DNA of 64,000 bases. Source: Otatea glauca (Eukaryota; Streptophyta; Magnoliopsida; Poales; Poaceae). The stretch's first letter is position 1. Each line of letters begins with the position of its first letter. The notes below the pieces were generated by a model. It was not told the DNA's origin, made no database searches, and saw nothing but the letters and a program-made list of their open reading frames with translations. This document shows positions 33,480-43,132 of the stretch, one piece after another. The DNA lies in contig CM070713.1 in assembly GCA_036346275.1 (NCBI GenBank), forward strand, positions 71,230,382-71,294,381, written 5' to 3'. A program made the translations under genes and the position numbers.

Positions 33480-34856
33480 GCACGTTGAACCTTCACTTGA
33501 AGAGAATCCTGTAGATGAAGACAATGAAGCACCACGTAAGAGTAAGAGACAAAGGACTGTAAAGTCTTCTGGTGATGACTTCATTGCATATCTAATAGAT
33601 GACACTCCAAGAACCATTGAAGAGGCATATTCATCTCCTGGTGCTAACTATTGGAAGGAAGCAGTACCAAGTGAAATGGATTCTATTATGTCTAATGGAA
33701 CTTGGGAGGTTGTCGAACGACCTTATGGGTGCAAACCTGTAGGGTGCAAGTGGGTGTTCAAGAAAAAGCTTAGGCCTGATGGTACGATTAAAAAGTACAA
33801 GGCAAGGCTTGTGGCTAAGGGTTATACCCAGAAAGGAGAGGATTTCTTCGATACTTACTCACCTGTTGCTCGATTGACCACAATTCAAGTGCTACTTTCT
33901 CTGGTAGCGTCTCATGGTCTTCTCGTTTATCAGATGGACGTTAAGACGTCTTTCTTAAATGGAGAATTAGATGAGGAGATTTATATAGATCAGCCAGATG
34001 GGTTTGTAGCAAAAGGTCAAGAAGGCATGGTGTGTAAATTGTTGAAATCTCTATATGGCCTTAAACAAGCACCTAAGCAATGACATGAGAAGTTCGACAG
34101 GACTTTGACATCTGTTGACTTTGTTGTGAACGAAGCTGACAAATATGTGTACTATCGCTATGGTGGGGGCGAAGGAGTGATTTTGTGCTTATATGTCAAT
34201 GACATATTGATCTTTGGGACTAGCCTTAATGTGATTAAGGAAGTCAAGGACTTTTTATCCAAAAGCTTTGAGATGAAAGATCTGGGAGAAGTTGATGTTA
34301 TCCTAAACATAAAGCTAGTGAGAGAAGGTGATGGTGGGGTTACGCTTTTGCAATCCCACTATGTGAAAAAGATCTTGAGTCGCTTTGGTTTTAGTGACTG
34401 CAAGTCAGCTCCAACACATTATGATGCTAGTGTGATTCTACGGAAAAACAAAGGGATAACAAGAGATCAGTTGAGATATTCTCAGATAATTGGTTCTCTT
34501 ATGTACTTAGCTAGCGCTACGAGGCCTGACATCTCATTTGCTTTTAGCAAACTGAGCCGGTTTGTCTCAAACCCGGGAGATGATCATTGGCATGCTCTTG
34601 AAAGAGTGATGCACTATCTACATGGTACTATGAGTCTTAGTATTCACTATACCGGGTACCCAAGGGTACTAGAGGGTTACAGTGATTCTAATTGGATATC
34701 TGATGCTGATGAGATAAAAGCCACAAGTGGATATGTGTTCACACTTAGAGGTAGCGCTGTTTCATGGAAGTCTTGCAAGCAGACCATCTTAACGAGGTCA
34801 ACAATGGAAGCAGAACTCACAACAATAGACACCACCACTGTTGAGGCTGAGTGGCT
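33480..34856 (+). pseudogene. copia reverse transcriptase and N-terminal RNase H
   Basis: In one frame: linker, NGTWEVVERP, GCKWVFKKK, YKARLVAKGYTQ, the VKTSFLNGELDEEIY box and LYGLKQAPKQ, then a TGA (34081-34083) where Trp is expected, then the rest of RT and RNase H. The catalytic box reads YVND, not YVDD, near 34194-34205, which would abolish polymerization. RNase H begins SDSNWISDAD and continues to EAEWL, where the nested Sirevirus starts at 34857. The C-terminal part resumes at 46465. Confidence 0.85.
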
Positions 34857-35938
34857 TGTAAGTTCAAGCTCCATTAGTTTTGGTGATTGGTTTAATATTA
34901 ATGTTTAATGACAAATCTAATCATTATGAGACTAACATGTTTAATTGAGCCTTATTCTTATTAGTCTCATATTTGGATGGAAAATGAAAAACCTAAGGTA
35001 TGCACTTGTATTCACTCTATTGACTTAATGCATAATTAGGATTCAAGTTAAAGTATGAACTCTTCCATTGCTTTAGTCCAAATAGGTGCATTATGTTCCT
35101 AATTCATATACTACATGAATGCACACATCTAGGGAGAGTTTATAATTTAACTTGTTGTTTCAATAGTATTGATCCATGTCTTATTGCTAAATAACATATA
35201 AAGGATCAAGACTTTGAAACAATCACTTGAGTATATGAAACTTGTGTAGTTATATATATACTCACATCAATTTAAATGAAATTTAAATTGAGTTCGATTG
35301 TCTTTCAATCAATAAAAGGACATTTCATCATGTATTGATGGTGTTCCTTGTTGATTAAAGACAAGCGAAAAGTTCTTGAGTATAATGAAGCATTAGTTGC
35401 ATCAAAGTACTCAAGACACAATTAGTCATTCAAATTGATTTGGGTTGTGCTCAATCGATCTTGGAGGCATCCATTATGTGTTAATGGAGTGCGGTGATGA
35501 TTGAGACAACCGTGTTTGTTGGACTAACATCTTCCATGAGTTGTGAAGTAGGTTGAGTCCAAGATGATAAAGAATCGGGAAGAAGAAGAAGAAGTCATCA
35601 TGTGTTGATGAGCTTCAAGAGGTGATCCCGAAGTAAAGAGAAGAGCTAGAAGGTTCATCATGTGTTGATGACCAAGAAGAAGAAGAAGAGGTGATCCTGG
35701 AGAGAAGATGATTGGAAATCATAGAAGCTCCAAGTGGATCGTTTGAGGCAAAGGTATAACTAGCCAGGGCTAAGGATGTGTTCCTAGTCTTTTACTGGTC
35801 TCGGTGTTTGGTTGGGAGACCGGGTTGCTAGTTAGGTTGTCGTACTATTAAGAGGGGTTGAGTCTTTTAGCTTGAGCTTCATCATGTGTTGATGAACTCG
35901 ATCTGGTTCACTTTAGCTCACTCTCTTGGTTTGGTTTT

Positions 35939-36332
35939 TGTATGAAGCTAACCATTTGGCATGTGTTGCAAATGGGTGAAGCTTGTGCATTGGATTTTGT
36001 ATTAGCTAAGTATTTGCATGTGTTGCAAATAAGGGAGCTCATGCTTGCTTCTTGATTGAATCTTATTTGGTTTGATTTTTGCATGAAGCTATGGATTTGC
36101 ATGTGTTGCAAAATGGGAAATAGCTTATGCAATTTTGTTTATGTGGTCATTGCTTGGAGCTAAGTTTTGTATGTATTGCAAAAGGAGAGAGCTCAAGCAA
36201 TTTGGTTTAAAGTGGTTGCATGGAGCTAGAGATTTGCATGTGTTGCAAATAGAGAGCTCATGCACTTGAATTTGTTGTGGTTGTTTGCATGGTGCTAGAG
36301 ATTTGCATGTGTTGCAAATAGAGAGCTCATGC
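35939..36332 (+). repeat. tandem array of six two-layer hairpins with TGTGT loop
   Basis: Loops at 35962-35966, 36019-36023, 36102-36106, 36172-36176 (TGTAT here, TGTGT in the other LTR), 36239-36243 and 36308-36312. Each has an inner stem (for example TATTTGCA/TGCAAATA, ATTTGCA/TGCAAAT), a short unpaired step (aag, agag), and an outer stem built around AGCT (TTGCAT-g-AAGCTAT with ATAGCTTATGCAA; ATTGCTTG-g-AGCT with AGCTCAAGCAAT; TGCATG-g-AGCT with AGCTCATGCA). A single bulged G recurs in the outer stem. The matching array in the 3' LTR is 44228-44620. Confidence 0.8.
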
Positions 36333-36426
36333 TTTGGTGTTTTAGCTTGTGATTGGGTCATGTGTTGATCATCACAAGGCTAAGCTTGGTTTAGTTGCAA
36401 AATGTGTTTCTGCAAAGTGTTGACTT

Positions 36427-36870
36427 GTTATTTGCAAATGTGTTTTGCAAATAAGCTGGAAGTTATGAGGTTCGATCCTAGAGCATGTGTTGGCATTTGC
36501 AAATGTGTTTTGCAAAGTGTCGGGATCATGTGTTGATCCTTACATGACTAAGAGAATTGATCTTATAGGTTCGTGGTTTGTTTGCGAATGTGTTTTGCAA
36601 ATAAGTTGGAGTTGTTATTTGCAAATGTGCTTTGCAAATGAACTTGAGATTATGGGTTTCAATCCTAGAGCATGTAAATAGGGTTTGCAAATGTGTTTTG
36701 CAAATTGACTTGATCATGTGTTGATCATCACATGGCTAAGAGGATTGATCTCATAAGTTCTTGGTTTATTTGCAAATGTGTTTTGCAAATAAGTTGTACT
36801 TAATGAGATTCTTTGGAGTATGTGATTAACATATGCAAATGTGTTTTGCATAGTGTTGTGATCATGTGTT
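36427..36870 (+). repeat. series of TTTGCAAA-TGTGT-TTTGCAAA palindromes
   Basis: Repeated units such as TTATTTGCAAA-TGTGT-TTTGCAAATAA (36427-36453, an 11-bp stem), alternating with GATCA-TGTGT-TGATC units (for example 36523-36539). About ten occur here, with counterparts in the 3' LTR (about 44700-45140). Confidence 0.75.
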
Positions 36871-36929
36871 GATCCTTACATAGCTCAAAGAATAAATCTT
36901 TAATGGTTTGGAGAAAAGTTTTGGTGAAA

Positions 36930-37330
36930 AGCGTGTGTTTTCTCCACGAGGTCGGTCGTCTCGCCCTTGTAAGGCAGTAGCACGGGGTCGGTGCTACATG
37001 ATAGCTTACGTGTAGCACCGGAGGCCGATGCTACCGTCTCTCTGGCGGTGTAAAATTTCCGAGAGGATGTTCTTGGCGGGTTGGCGGTCGGTGCAACCGC
37101 CCATGGGTGGCCGTAGCACCGGAGGTCCGTGCTACCTCCTCTGACAGTGTGAAAAATCCGGAGGGGTGTTTTGTGTTGGCTTGGGTCGGTGCTACGGTGA
37201 AGGCAGTGCTACCGCCCTAGCGGTAGCACCGCTCCCAGATTGGCGGTGCTACTGGAAATCCTGCAACGGCTAGTTTTGTAGCCGTTGGCGAGAAGGCCGG
37301 TGCTACCGGTCCCAGTAGGGCGGTAGAACC
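36930..37330 (+). repeat. CG-rich palindromic zone of the LTR
   Basis: Repeats of GGTAGCACCG / CGGTGCTACC in both orientations, giving nested inverted repeats. The counterpart in the 3' LTR is 45210-45590. This copy carries many 1-2-base losses at CCGG and one extra segment of about 37 bp near 36990-37030. Confidence 0.7.
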
Positions 37331-37386
37331 GGGTTTGCTGAGTTTTTCTAGAGTTCGCCTCCAACGGCTAGTTTTGGCTTGGAGGC

Positions 37387-37394
37387 TATAAAAG
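37387..37394 (+). promoter_or_regulatory. LTR TATA box
   Basis: TATAAAAG, downstream of the CG-rich palindromic zone. In the 3' LTR the same site reads TATTAAAG. Confidence 0.6.
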
Positions 37395-38212
37395 GAGGCC
37401 TTGGGGGGCATTTGCTGATTGCTGAAATCAAGTGTGAGTTCTTGGGGGTGAAGTGCATGTGTTGCCTACTCCCATTTGCTTCTTGAGCTAGTGTGAGCCT
37501 CTAATTGCATGTGTTGCAATTAGGAGAGGATTGAGAGCCTCTTGTGCTTGTGTTGCACTTGAGAAGGATCATAGTGCATGTGTTGCACGTAGGAGGTCAC
37601 CGGAGTGCATGTGTTGCACTAGGTGAAGTTCAAGCGGAAGGGCTTGATTTGTTACTCTTGGAGGTTGCCGCCTCCTAAACGGCGTAGAGCGTCGTGCGCG
37701 GTGAGCTTCTCAACGGAAGTTGTGAGAAGTCCCGGCGAAGTTTGTGAAGGTTGGAGCTTGCCTACCCGGGAGGGAAAAGGAGCTATCACTAGTGGATTCG
37801 AGGTGGGTGCTCAATTCGTTTAGCTGGTCCAATGTGTTTGGGCTAACCTCAACGTGGATTAGGGGAGACCGACAAGTCTCCGAACACCACGGTAAAAAGT
37901 ATTGTGTCTCTTGTGCTTGCATTGTTTTCATTATTTATATTCAAGCAATTTATATTCATAGAATTAAATTGATTGATTGCTTGTCTTTAGAATTGCAATT
38001 ATTGTTAAAGACATAATTAGTTAGTGCACATAGTGAGCCTAGTTGATTTAGGCTTTAATTGTCAAAACCTTAGTTTATCGCTTCCGCATTAATCTTTGTT
38101 ATGGTTTTGATATTAGGATAATTAGGGGTGAATTGCTTTGTAGAAATTAACGAGGAAATTTTTAAAAGCCGCCTATTCACCTCCCTCTAGTCAGCATCCT
38201 CGAACTAACAAG

Positions 38213-38224
38213 TGGTATCAGAGC
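38213..38224 (+). other. primer-binding site (initiator-Met tRNA)
   Basis: TGGTATCAGAGC, exact match to the complement of the plant initiator tRNA-Met 3' end, two bases after the LTR. Confidence 0.9.
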
Positions 38225-38268
38225 TTGGTCTCTCATTTTATTAGACTTAACCGTCTAGAGAGTAAAGG

Positions 38269-39980
38269 ATGGCGACTAGTGGATTAGTGCACTACACCGA
38301 TTCACATATTTTTGATGGCTCAAATTATGCTTCATGGAAATTATTTATGATATCTCATTTTAAATCCATGAGCCCCAAAATATGGTGGATTGTAGATGTG
38401 GGCTTTTCTCTTCGGTTGAATGAATTTGCTCCAACTAAAGGAGAAGAGAAATGCTTACATCTCGATGCTCAAGCTACTAATGCTTTATTTAGTTTTTTGA
38501 GCGTAGATGTCATTAATTCAATTTGCAATCTCAAGAGCGCCCATGAAATGTGGGTCAAGCTTCAAGAATTATTTGAATTATTCACATCAACAAACAATGA
38601 TTGCATTGAGGATTGGACATCGGTAGAAGAAACCTCCACTTCTACCTCAAGTGATGAATCTACCTCAACTACTACATCAAGCGATGATGAGCATTCAATT
38701 CCATCCCACCATCACATTGCTTTATGGCAAAAGGTAAAATTGAGGTAAGTGATAGTGATGAGGATGATGAGCCCTCATATGATGAATTAATGAACATGCT
38801 AGAGGAGCTCAATAATTATCTTGGAAAGGAGAAAGCAAAATATAAAATTTTAAAGCTTGAACTTGATTCTCTTCAAAATAATTATAATGTGCTTAAAGAA
38901 AATCATGAATCTCTCCTTCTCAAAGAAATTTTTAAGCCTAAGGTGGACATAGGAATTACATGTGATTTAATTGATGATATGCCATGCTTAAATTTTAATT
39001 CTAGCATTTCAGCTAAAATTGATATGTCCACCTCTAGTGATGATATACCTTGTTGCTCAAATGAAAATGCATCATGTTCCTCTATGTGTTTAGAGACTAA
39101 TCTTGTAGAGGAAAATAAAGAGCTCAAGGAACAAGTCACTCAATTGAGAAGTGACTTAGAGAAGTGCTACAAAGGGAAGGCCACCCTCGACGGCATTCTA
39201 AGCAATCAACGAAAGTTGGTTGACAAGAGAGGGATCGACTACATCTCCAAGAAGGAGAATAGCAAGACAAGGCACAACGCAAGACACTCGAAGATCATCA
39301 AGTGCTTTGATTGCAACAAGAAGGGACACCTCGCCTCCGTGTGCCCTAACAAAGTGGAATTCAAGCCACAAGCATCAACTATGAGGCAAACCGGCAAGGA
39401 GCAAGTCAAGACGGTCAAGAGAGGGCCAAATAGCGTGACATGCTTCAATTGCCGGGAAAGGGGACATTTTGGTAAGGATTGTCCCAAAGGTGCTACTCCT
39501 AAGCCCATTATTGTAAATGATCATTATTTGCTTAGGAAGGACAAAAATGGCAATGTGTTTGCCAAGCTTGTCGATTCTCCCAAGTATTTACAAAATTATG
39601 ATATTCAATTGCTTAGGAGAAATGAATCTAGAAATGTGTTTGCTCAAAATGCTAGATTTCCTAAGACCAAGAAAAATCATATTGATTATATGCTTAGGAA
39701 AAATAACAATAGCAAACCATTTGCTAGATTTGATAGATCCTCTAAGCATTCTCATTATAATGATCATCATATGCTTAGAAAGGATCAAACTAGAAATGGG
39801 TTTGTGAATTTTACTAGACCTCCTAAGCCTTCTCATTACAATGCAAATAATTTGCTTAAGAGGAATAATAATCTCAAACCCATTGCTAGTCATGTTAGTT
39901 CACCTAAGACTATAAATGTTAGAGCTATCTGGGTTCCTAAATCTATTGTGACTAACATTCTTGGACCCAATAAAAATTAG
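38269..39980 (+). pseudogene. Sirevirus gag, frameshifted, with C-terminal repeats
   Basis: The first frame (38269-38748) has the Sirevirus Gag start (a HIFDGSNYASWKLFM stretch; HEMWVKLQELFE) then a Ser/Thr/Asp-rich linker. The typical C-terminal half of the UBN2 domain is missing, and the frame closes at 38748. A second frame (38724-39980) takes over at MAKGKIEVSDSDEDDE and carries a coiled coil, two knuckles (CFDCNKKGHLASVC near 39305; CFNCRERGHFGKDC near 39440) and five degenerate repeats of 26-29 residues, each with an LLRK/MLRK motif. It ends NILGPNKN then TAA. An internal deletion plus frameshift separates the two frames. Confidence 0.85.
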
Positions 39981-42900
39981 GTACCAACAAGTGCCTAAAA
40001 GTTTATTAGGTGCTTAGAGATGCATTGGAAGCTTTGGCTCAACCAAAAGGATGATTTCATCAAGTGCATAAGGGAGCAAAGCTTGAAGATATTCACTTTA
40101 AATCATGAACCAATGCTATCTCGGGTAACAAGTATTTAAATTGATTCTTATAGCTTCTAGCCTTGTGTAGGTTAAGCTACGTTATTAATGAAAATCAATT
40201 TAAATTGCTTGCTTATGATTCTTGCTCATGCTTGTTAATTGTATTGATTGAAATCTTGAGCAAGTTTAGGGTAGTGGCATATTAAGGGGGAGTGCTAAAT
40301 CATAGTCATGTATATTACATCCCTATGTGTGCCCATATTTATATAGGTGCTAATATATATTTTCAAAATGAAGCCCTTTAGCCAAAACTCAAAAATTTGA
40401 GTATCTATTAGTAATCTTTTGAAAAACTAGTTTAAAAATGTATACAGATTTTCCAATAGTTTTGGCTTCACAAAAATCTATTTTACAAAGAAAATGAGTT
40501 TCATGCCCAAAATCAAGTTTCTAGTATCTTGTTTTGGATTTAAACTTATAATTTTCATAGAATTAAATGTAAAATGATTTTGAAAATAATTCCAAAACGA
40601 AAAACTTAGTGTTGGTCATTCTTAACAACTTTCGTGTTCAAAAGATTTTCAAAAGACCAACCAATCAAAAGTTATTTGATTTTGAAACTCACCCAAAAAC
40701 TATACTTAACCTAAAATGGTCATACTATTGCACTTTGTGAGTTTCTTCATTTGGACTAGATTTTGTGTAGTATCTTAGTTCAAAATGATATTTAAGACTC
40801 ATACACAAAATTCAAATCTCTATATCTCATCTTATTCTTCATTTGAATCTTGTGTTGAAATATTTGGCTTTATTTTACAAATAGCTATTTCAAAAGGATC
40901 ATTTTGGTCAAAAGTCAAATCTTATGTTTAAAAGGCCCAAAATTATAAAAAGCTTTGTAAAAGTATTCTAATATGTATTTAAAATATTTTACAAGCTTTC
41001 AAAATGAAAATTCTATATTGAAATCAAAATTTGCCAAAATTCTTGCTTTGACCCAAAATAGCCTATTTAAGCATATTGTTCAATCTTGGCTTTCAAATTG
41101 GATTTCATTATCTTTTCAAGTGGTATCATGGTTTCTAAAAGTATTTCAAATTCTACAAGACATGAGGATTTAATTTCTATGAAATCCGAAATTAAAGTTG
41201 CACCTTGAGGCCCTTTATGTTTTTAATCTCATTTTCATGCCTCAAAGCGCAATTTGACATATCTTTCAAAATAAAATTCTTTTTTCGAAAACTCTTTTTG
41301 AGAAACCATCTAAATAGTCCAAATTTCATTTTTGAAAAGTTTCAAATTATTTGGACTTCATTTGAATTATTTTTGCAAAAATTTGCAAAAATTTAGTTTT
41401 CGATCTGTCGAGAGCGGTTGCACCGCTCAACCATGATAACACGGAGCCAGTACTACTGACCATGTGAGAGCGGTAGTACCGGCCCTGGCAGATCTGTTCT
41501 GAATTTTAAGACTTTTTGAAATTGATTTTGGGACATCTTTTGATTGGAACTTCCTTTTTCAAAAATTCTTTTTGGAAAAACTTCTTATGATCCCAAAGTA
41601 TCTTTTTCAAAATTTCAAATCATTTGAAAATTATTTGGCTTAGTTTAAAATGGTATCCACTAAGTTCACCTTAATATATTTTAAGTGGTATCCATTTGGG
41701 TTCTTTTTGAAATATCATTTCAAAACCAAAACTTGTGAATGTCTAAATGCTAATGACTCTATGCTTCAACTCTTGAATCTTATGAGAGCTTATTTTAATC
41801 AAGTTTTGTGCATTTATCTCTAAATGGTATCTCTAATGTTATTGCTCTGATACCTTCAAATTTTTCAAAATCTTTGAGAGAAAATTAAGGTGTATTGATT
41901 TCTATCAAGTGGTACCAACTATTTCTTTGTTTTATGGTATTTTACAAATGGTATCCACTTCCACCCCTTATGCATTTATATGGGCTGTTATAAGATTTCA
42001 AACTCATATTGATGAGTTCCCCCATTTGAAGCTTAATTGTAAGTTCAATCTCTCAAGGACTCTAAAGGGGATAAATTCATATTAAGTTGAGTTTATATGA
42101 AAATGCTTTATTCTAAATGATTCATTTGACATTGCTTATCTTACAAGTATTTCTTCAAGCAATGCCTACCTCATGCTAAATGATCTTTACAAGTGGTATC
42201 TCTTTATATAAGTATCACTTAAAGAAATATTTACATGTGGTAAAATTGAAAAATAAGCATTACAAGTAGTACAAGTTTCTTGTTCTTTTCAAAATGGTAC
42301 TACAAGTGATGTTTCTTAAAAAATCCTTATTTCAAGTGATTCCATTAATATTTTTTTTTGACAAATTGGTATCAGGCTTTCTTTTGATAAATTCCTCGGT
42401 TAAGCCATATTAGGCAAATTATGGACTCTTCAAGTGAGTCATGATATATTAATAAAAAGCCTAATAAAATGAGGAGTTTTATTTGAATAATTTTCAAATA
42501 AATCTTTTTGAGCTTTAACTCTAAATTCCTTGCAATGGTCATATAATTTCATTTCAAACCTTTTATGACCTATATTCGATTGCTTCTCTTACCAAGCTCT
42601 GTACTTTTCTTCAATTGGCACATATTCTTCCAAGCGATGCTTAGCTCTCGATGTTTTCAAGTGGTATAACCTCCTTTTTGATTGGTTTTCCATTTTTGGT
42701 GTTTAATGCCAAAAGGGGGAGAATTATTGTGAGCTTAATTCCCTTATTTGGATCCTTGAGTTTAAATGCCTATTAAGGGGGAGAAATTGATGTGTGCCTA
42801 TTTGAAATTTGTTTTCCTTGGTGAAATTTAACAAATGATATACGAGCTTGGATCTATTGATCATTTTATAAGTGGTTAAGTGGTATAAGAGCTCTTTTTG

Positions 42901-43132
42901 GTTTGGGTAAGTGGTATAAGAGTTTAATGGTTAAATTTCCTCTTTTATGTTTTAATTATTCTACTTGTCAAAAAGAGGGAGTTTCATTTTAATACCAAAA
43001 AGGGGAGATGCAAAATTAAAAATTTTATTGTGTTATTTGATCTTTGATCTTCAAAACCCCTTCATGCATTGTTTTTCATCCAAATGTGGAATTAATATAG
43101 GATTTGTCATCAATCACCAAAAAGGGGGAGAT
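39981..43132 (+). other. non-coding region replacing pol in the Sirevirus
   Basis: 3.1 kb, AT-rich, stops in all frames. It contains at least six AAGTGGTAT words and as many ATGGTATC variants resembling the element's PBS, and repeated AAGGGGGAG tracts resembling its PPT. A short CG-rich patch near 41405-41490 (GGTTGCACCG, GCGGTAGTACCG) echoes the LTR palindromes. Confidence 0.75.
43119..43132 (+). other. polypurine tract
   Basis: AAAAAGGGGGAGAT abuts the 3' LTR start at 43133. Confidence 0.85.

Larger units (their letters stand above)
34857..38210 (+). repeat. 5' LTR of the nested Sirevirus (3354 bp)
   Basis: Begins TGTAAGTTCAAGC, ends CGAACTAACA. Three zones: an AT-rich zone (to about 35580), a palindrome zone with many TGTGT-centred hairpins (35590-36870 and again 37440-37620), and a CG-rich palindromic zone (36930-37330). 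TATAAAAG lies at 37387-37394. Close match to 43133-46459 except in the CG-rich zone. Confidence 0.9.

Noticed and set aside
35908..36717. Minus-strand ORFs with repeated SICNTCKSL-type motifs
   Set aside because: They are translations of the TGTGT-centred palindromes in the LTR, not a protein family.
35590..36870. CRISPR-like spaced repeats
   Set aside because: The units are palindromes with variable arms and spacing in a plant LTR; no constant direct repeat with unique spacers.
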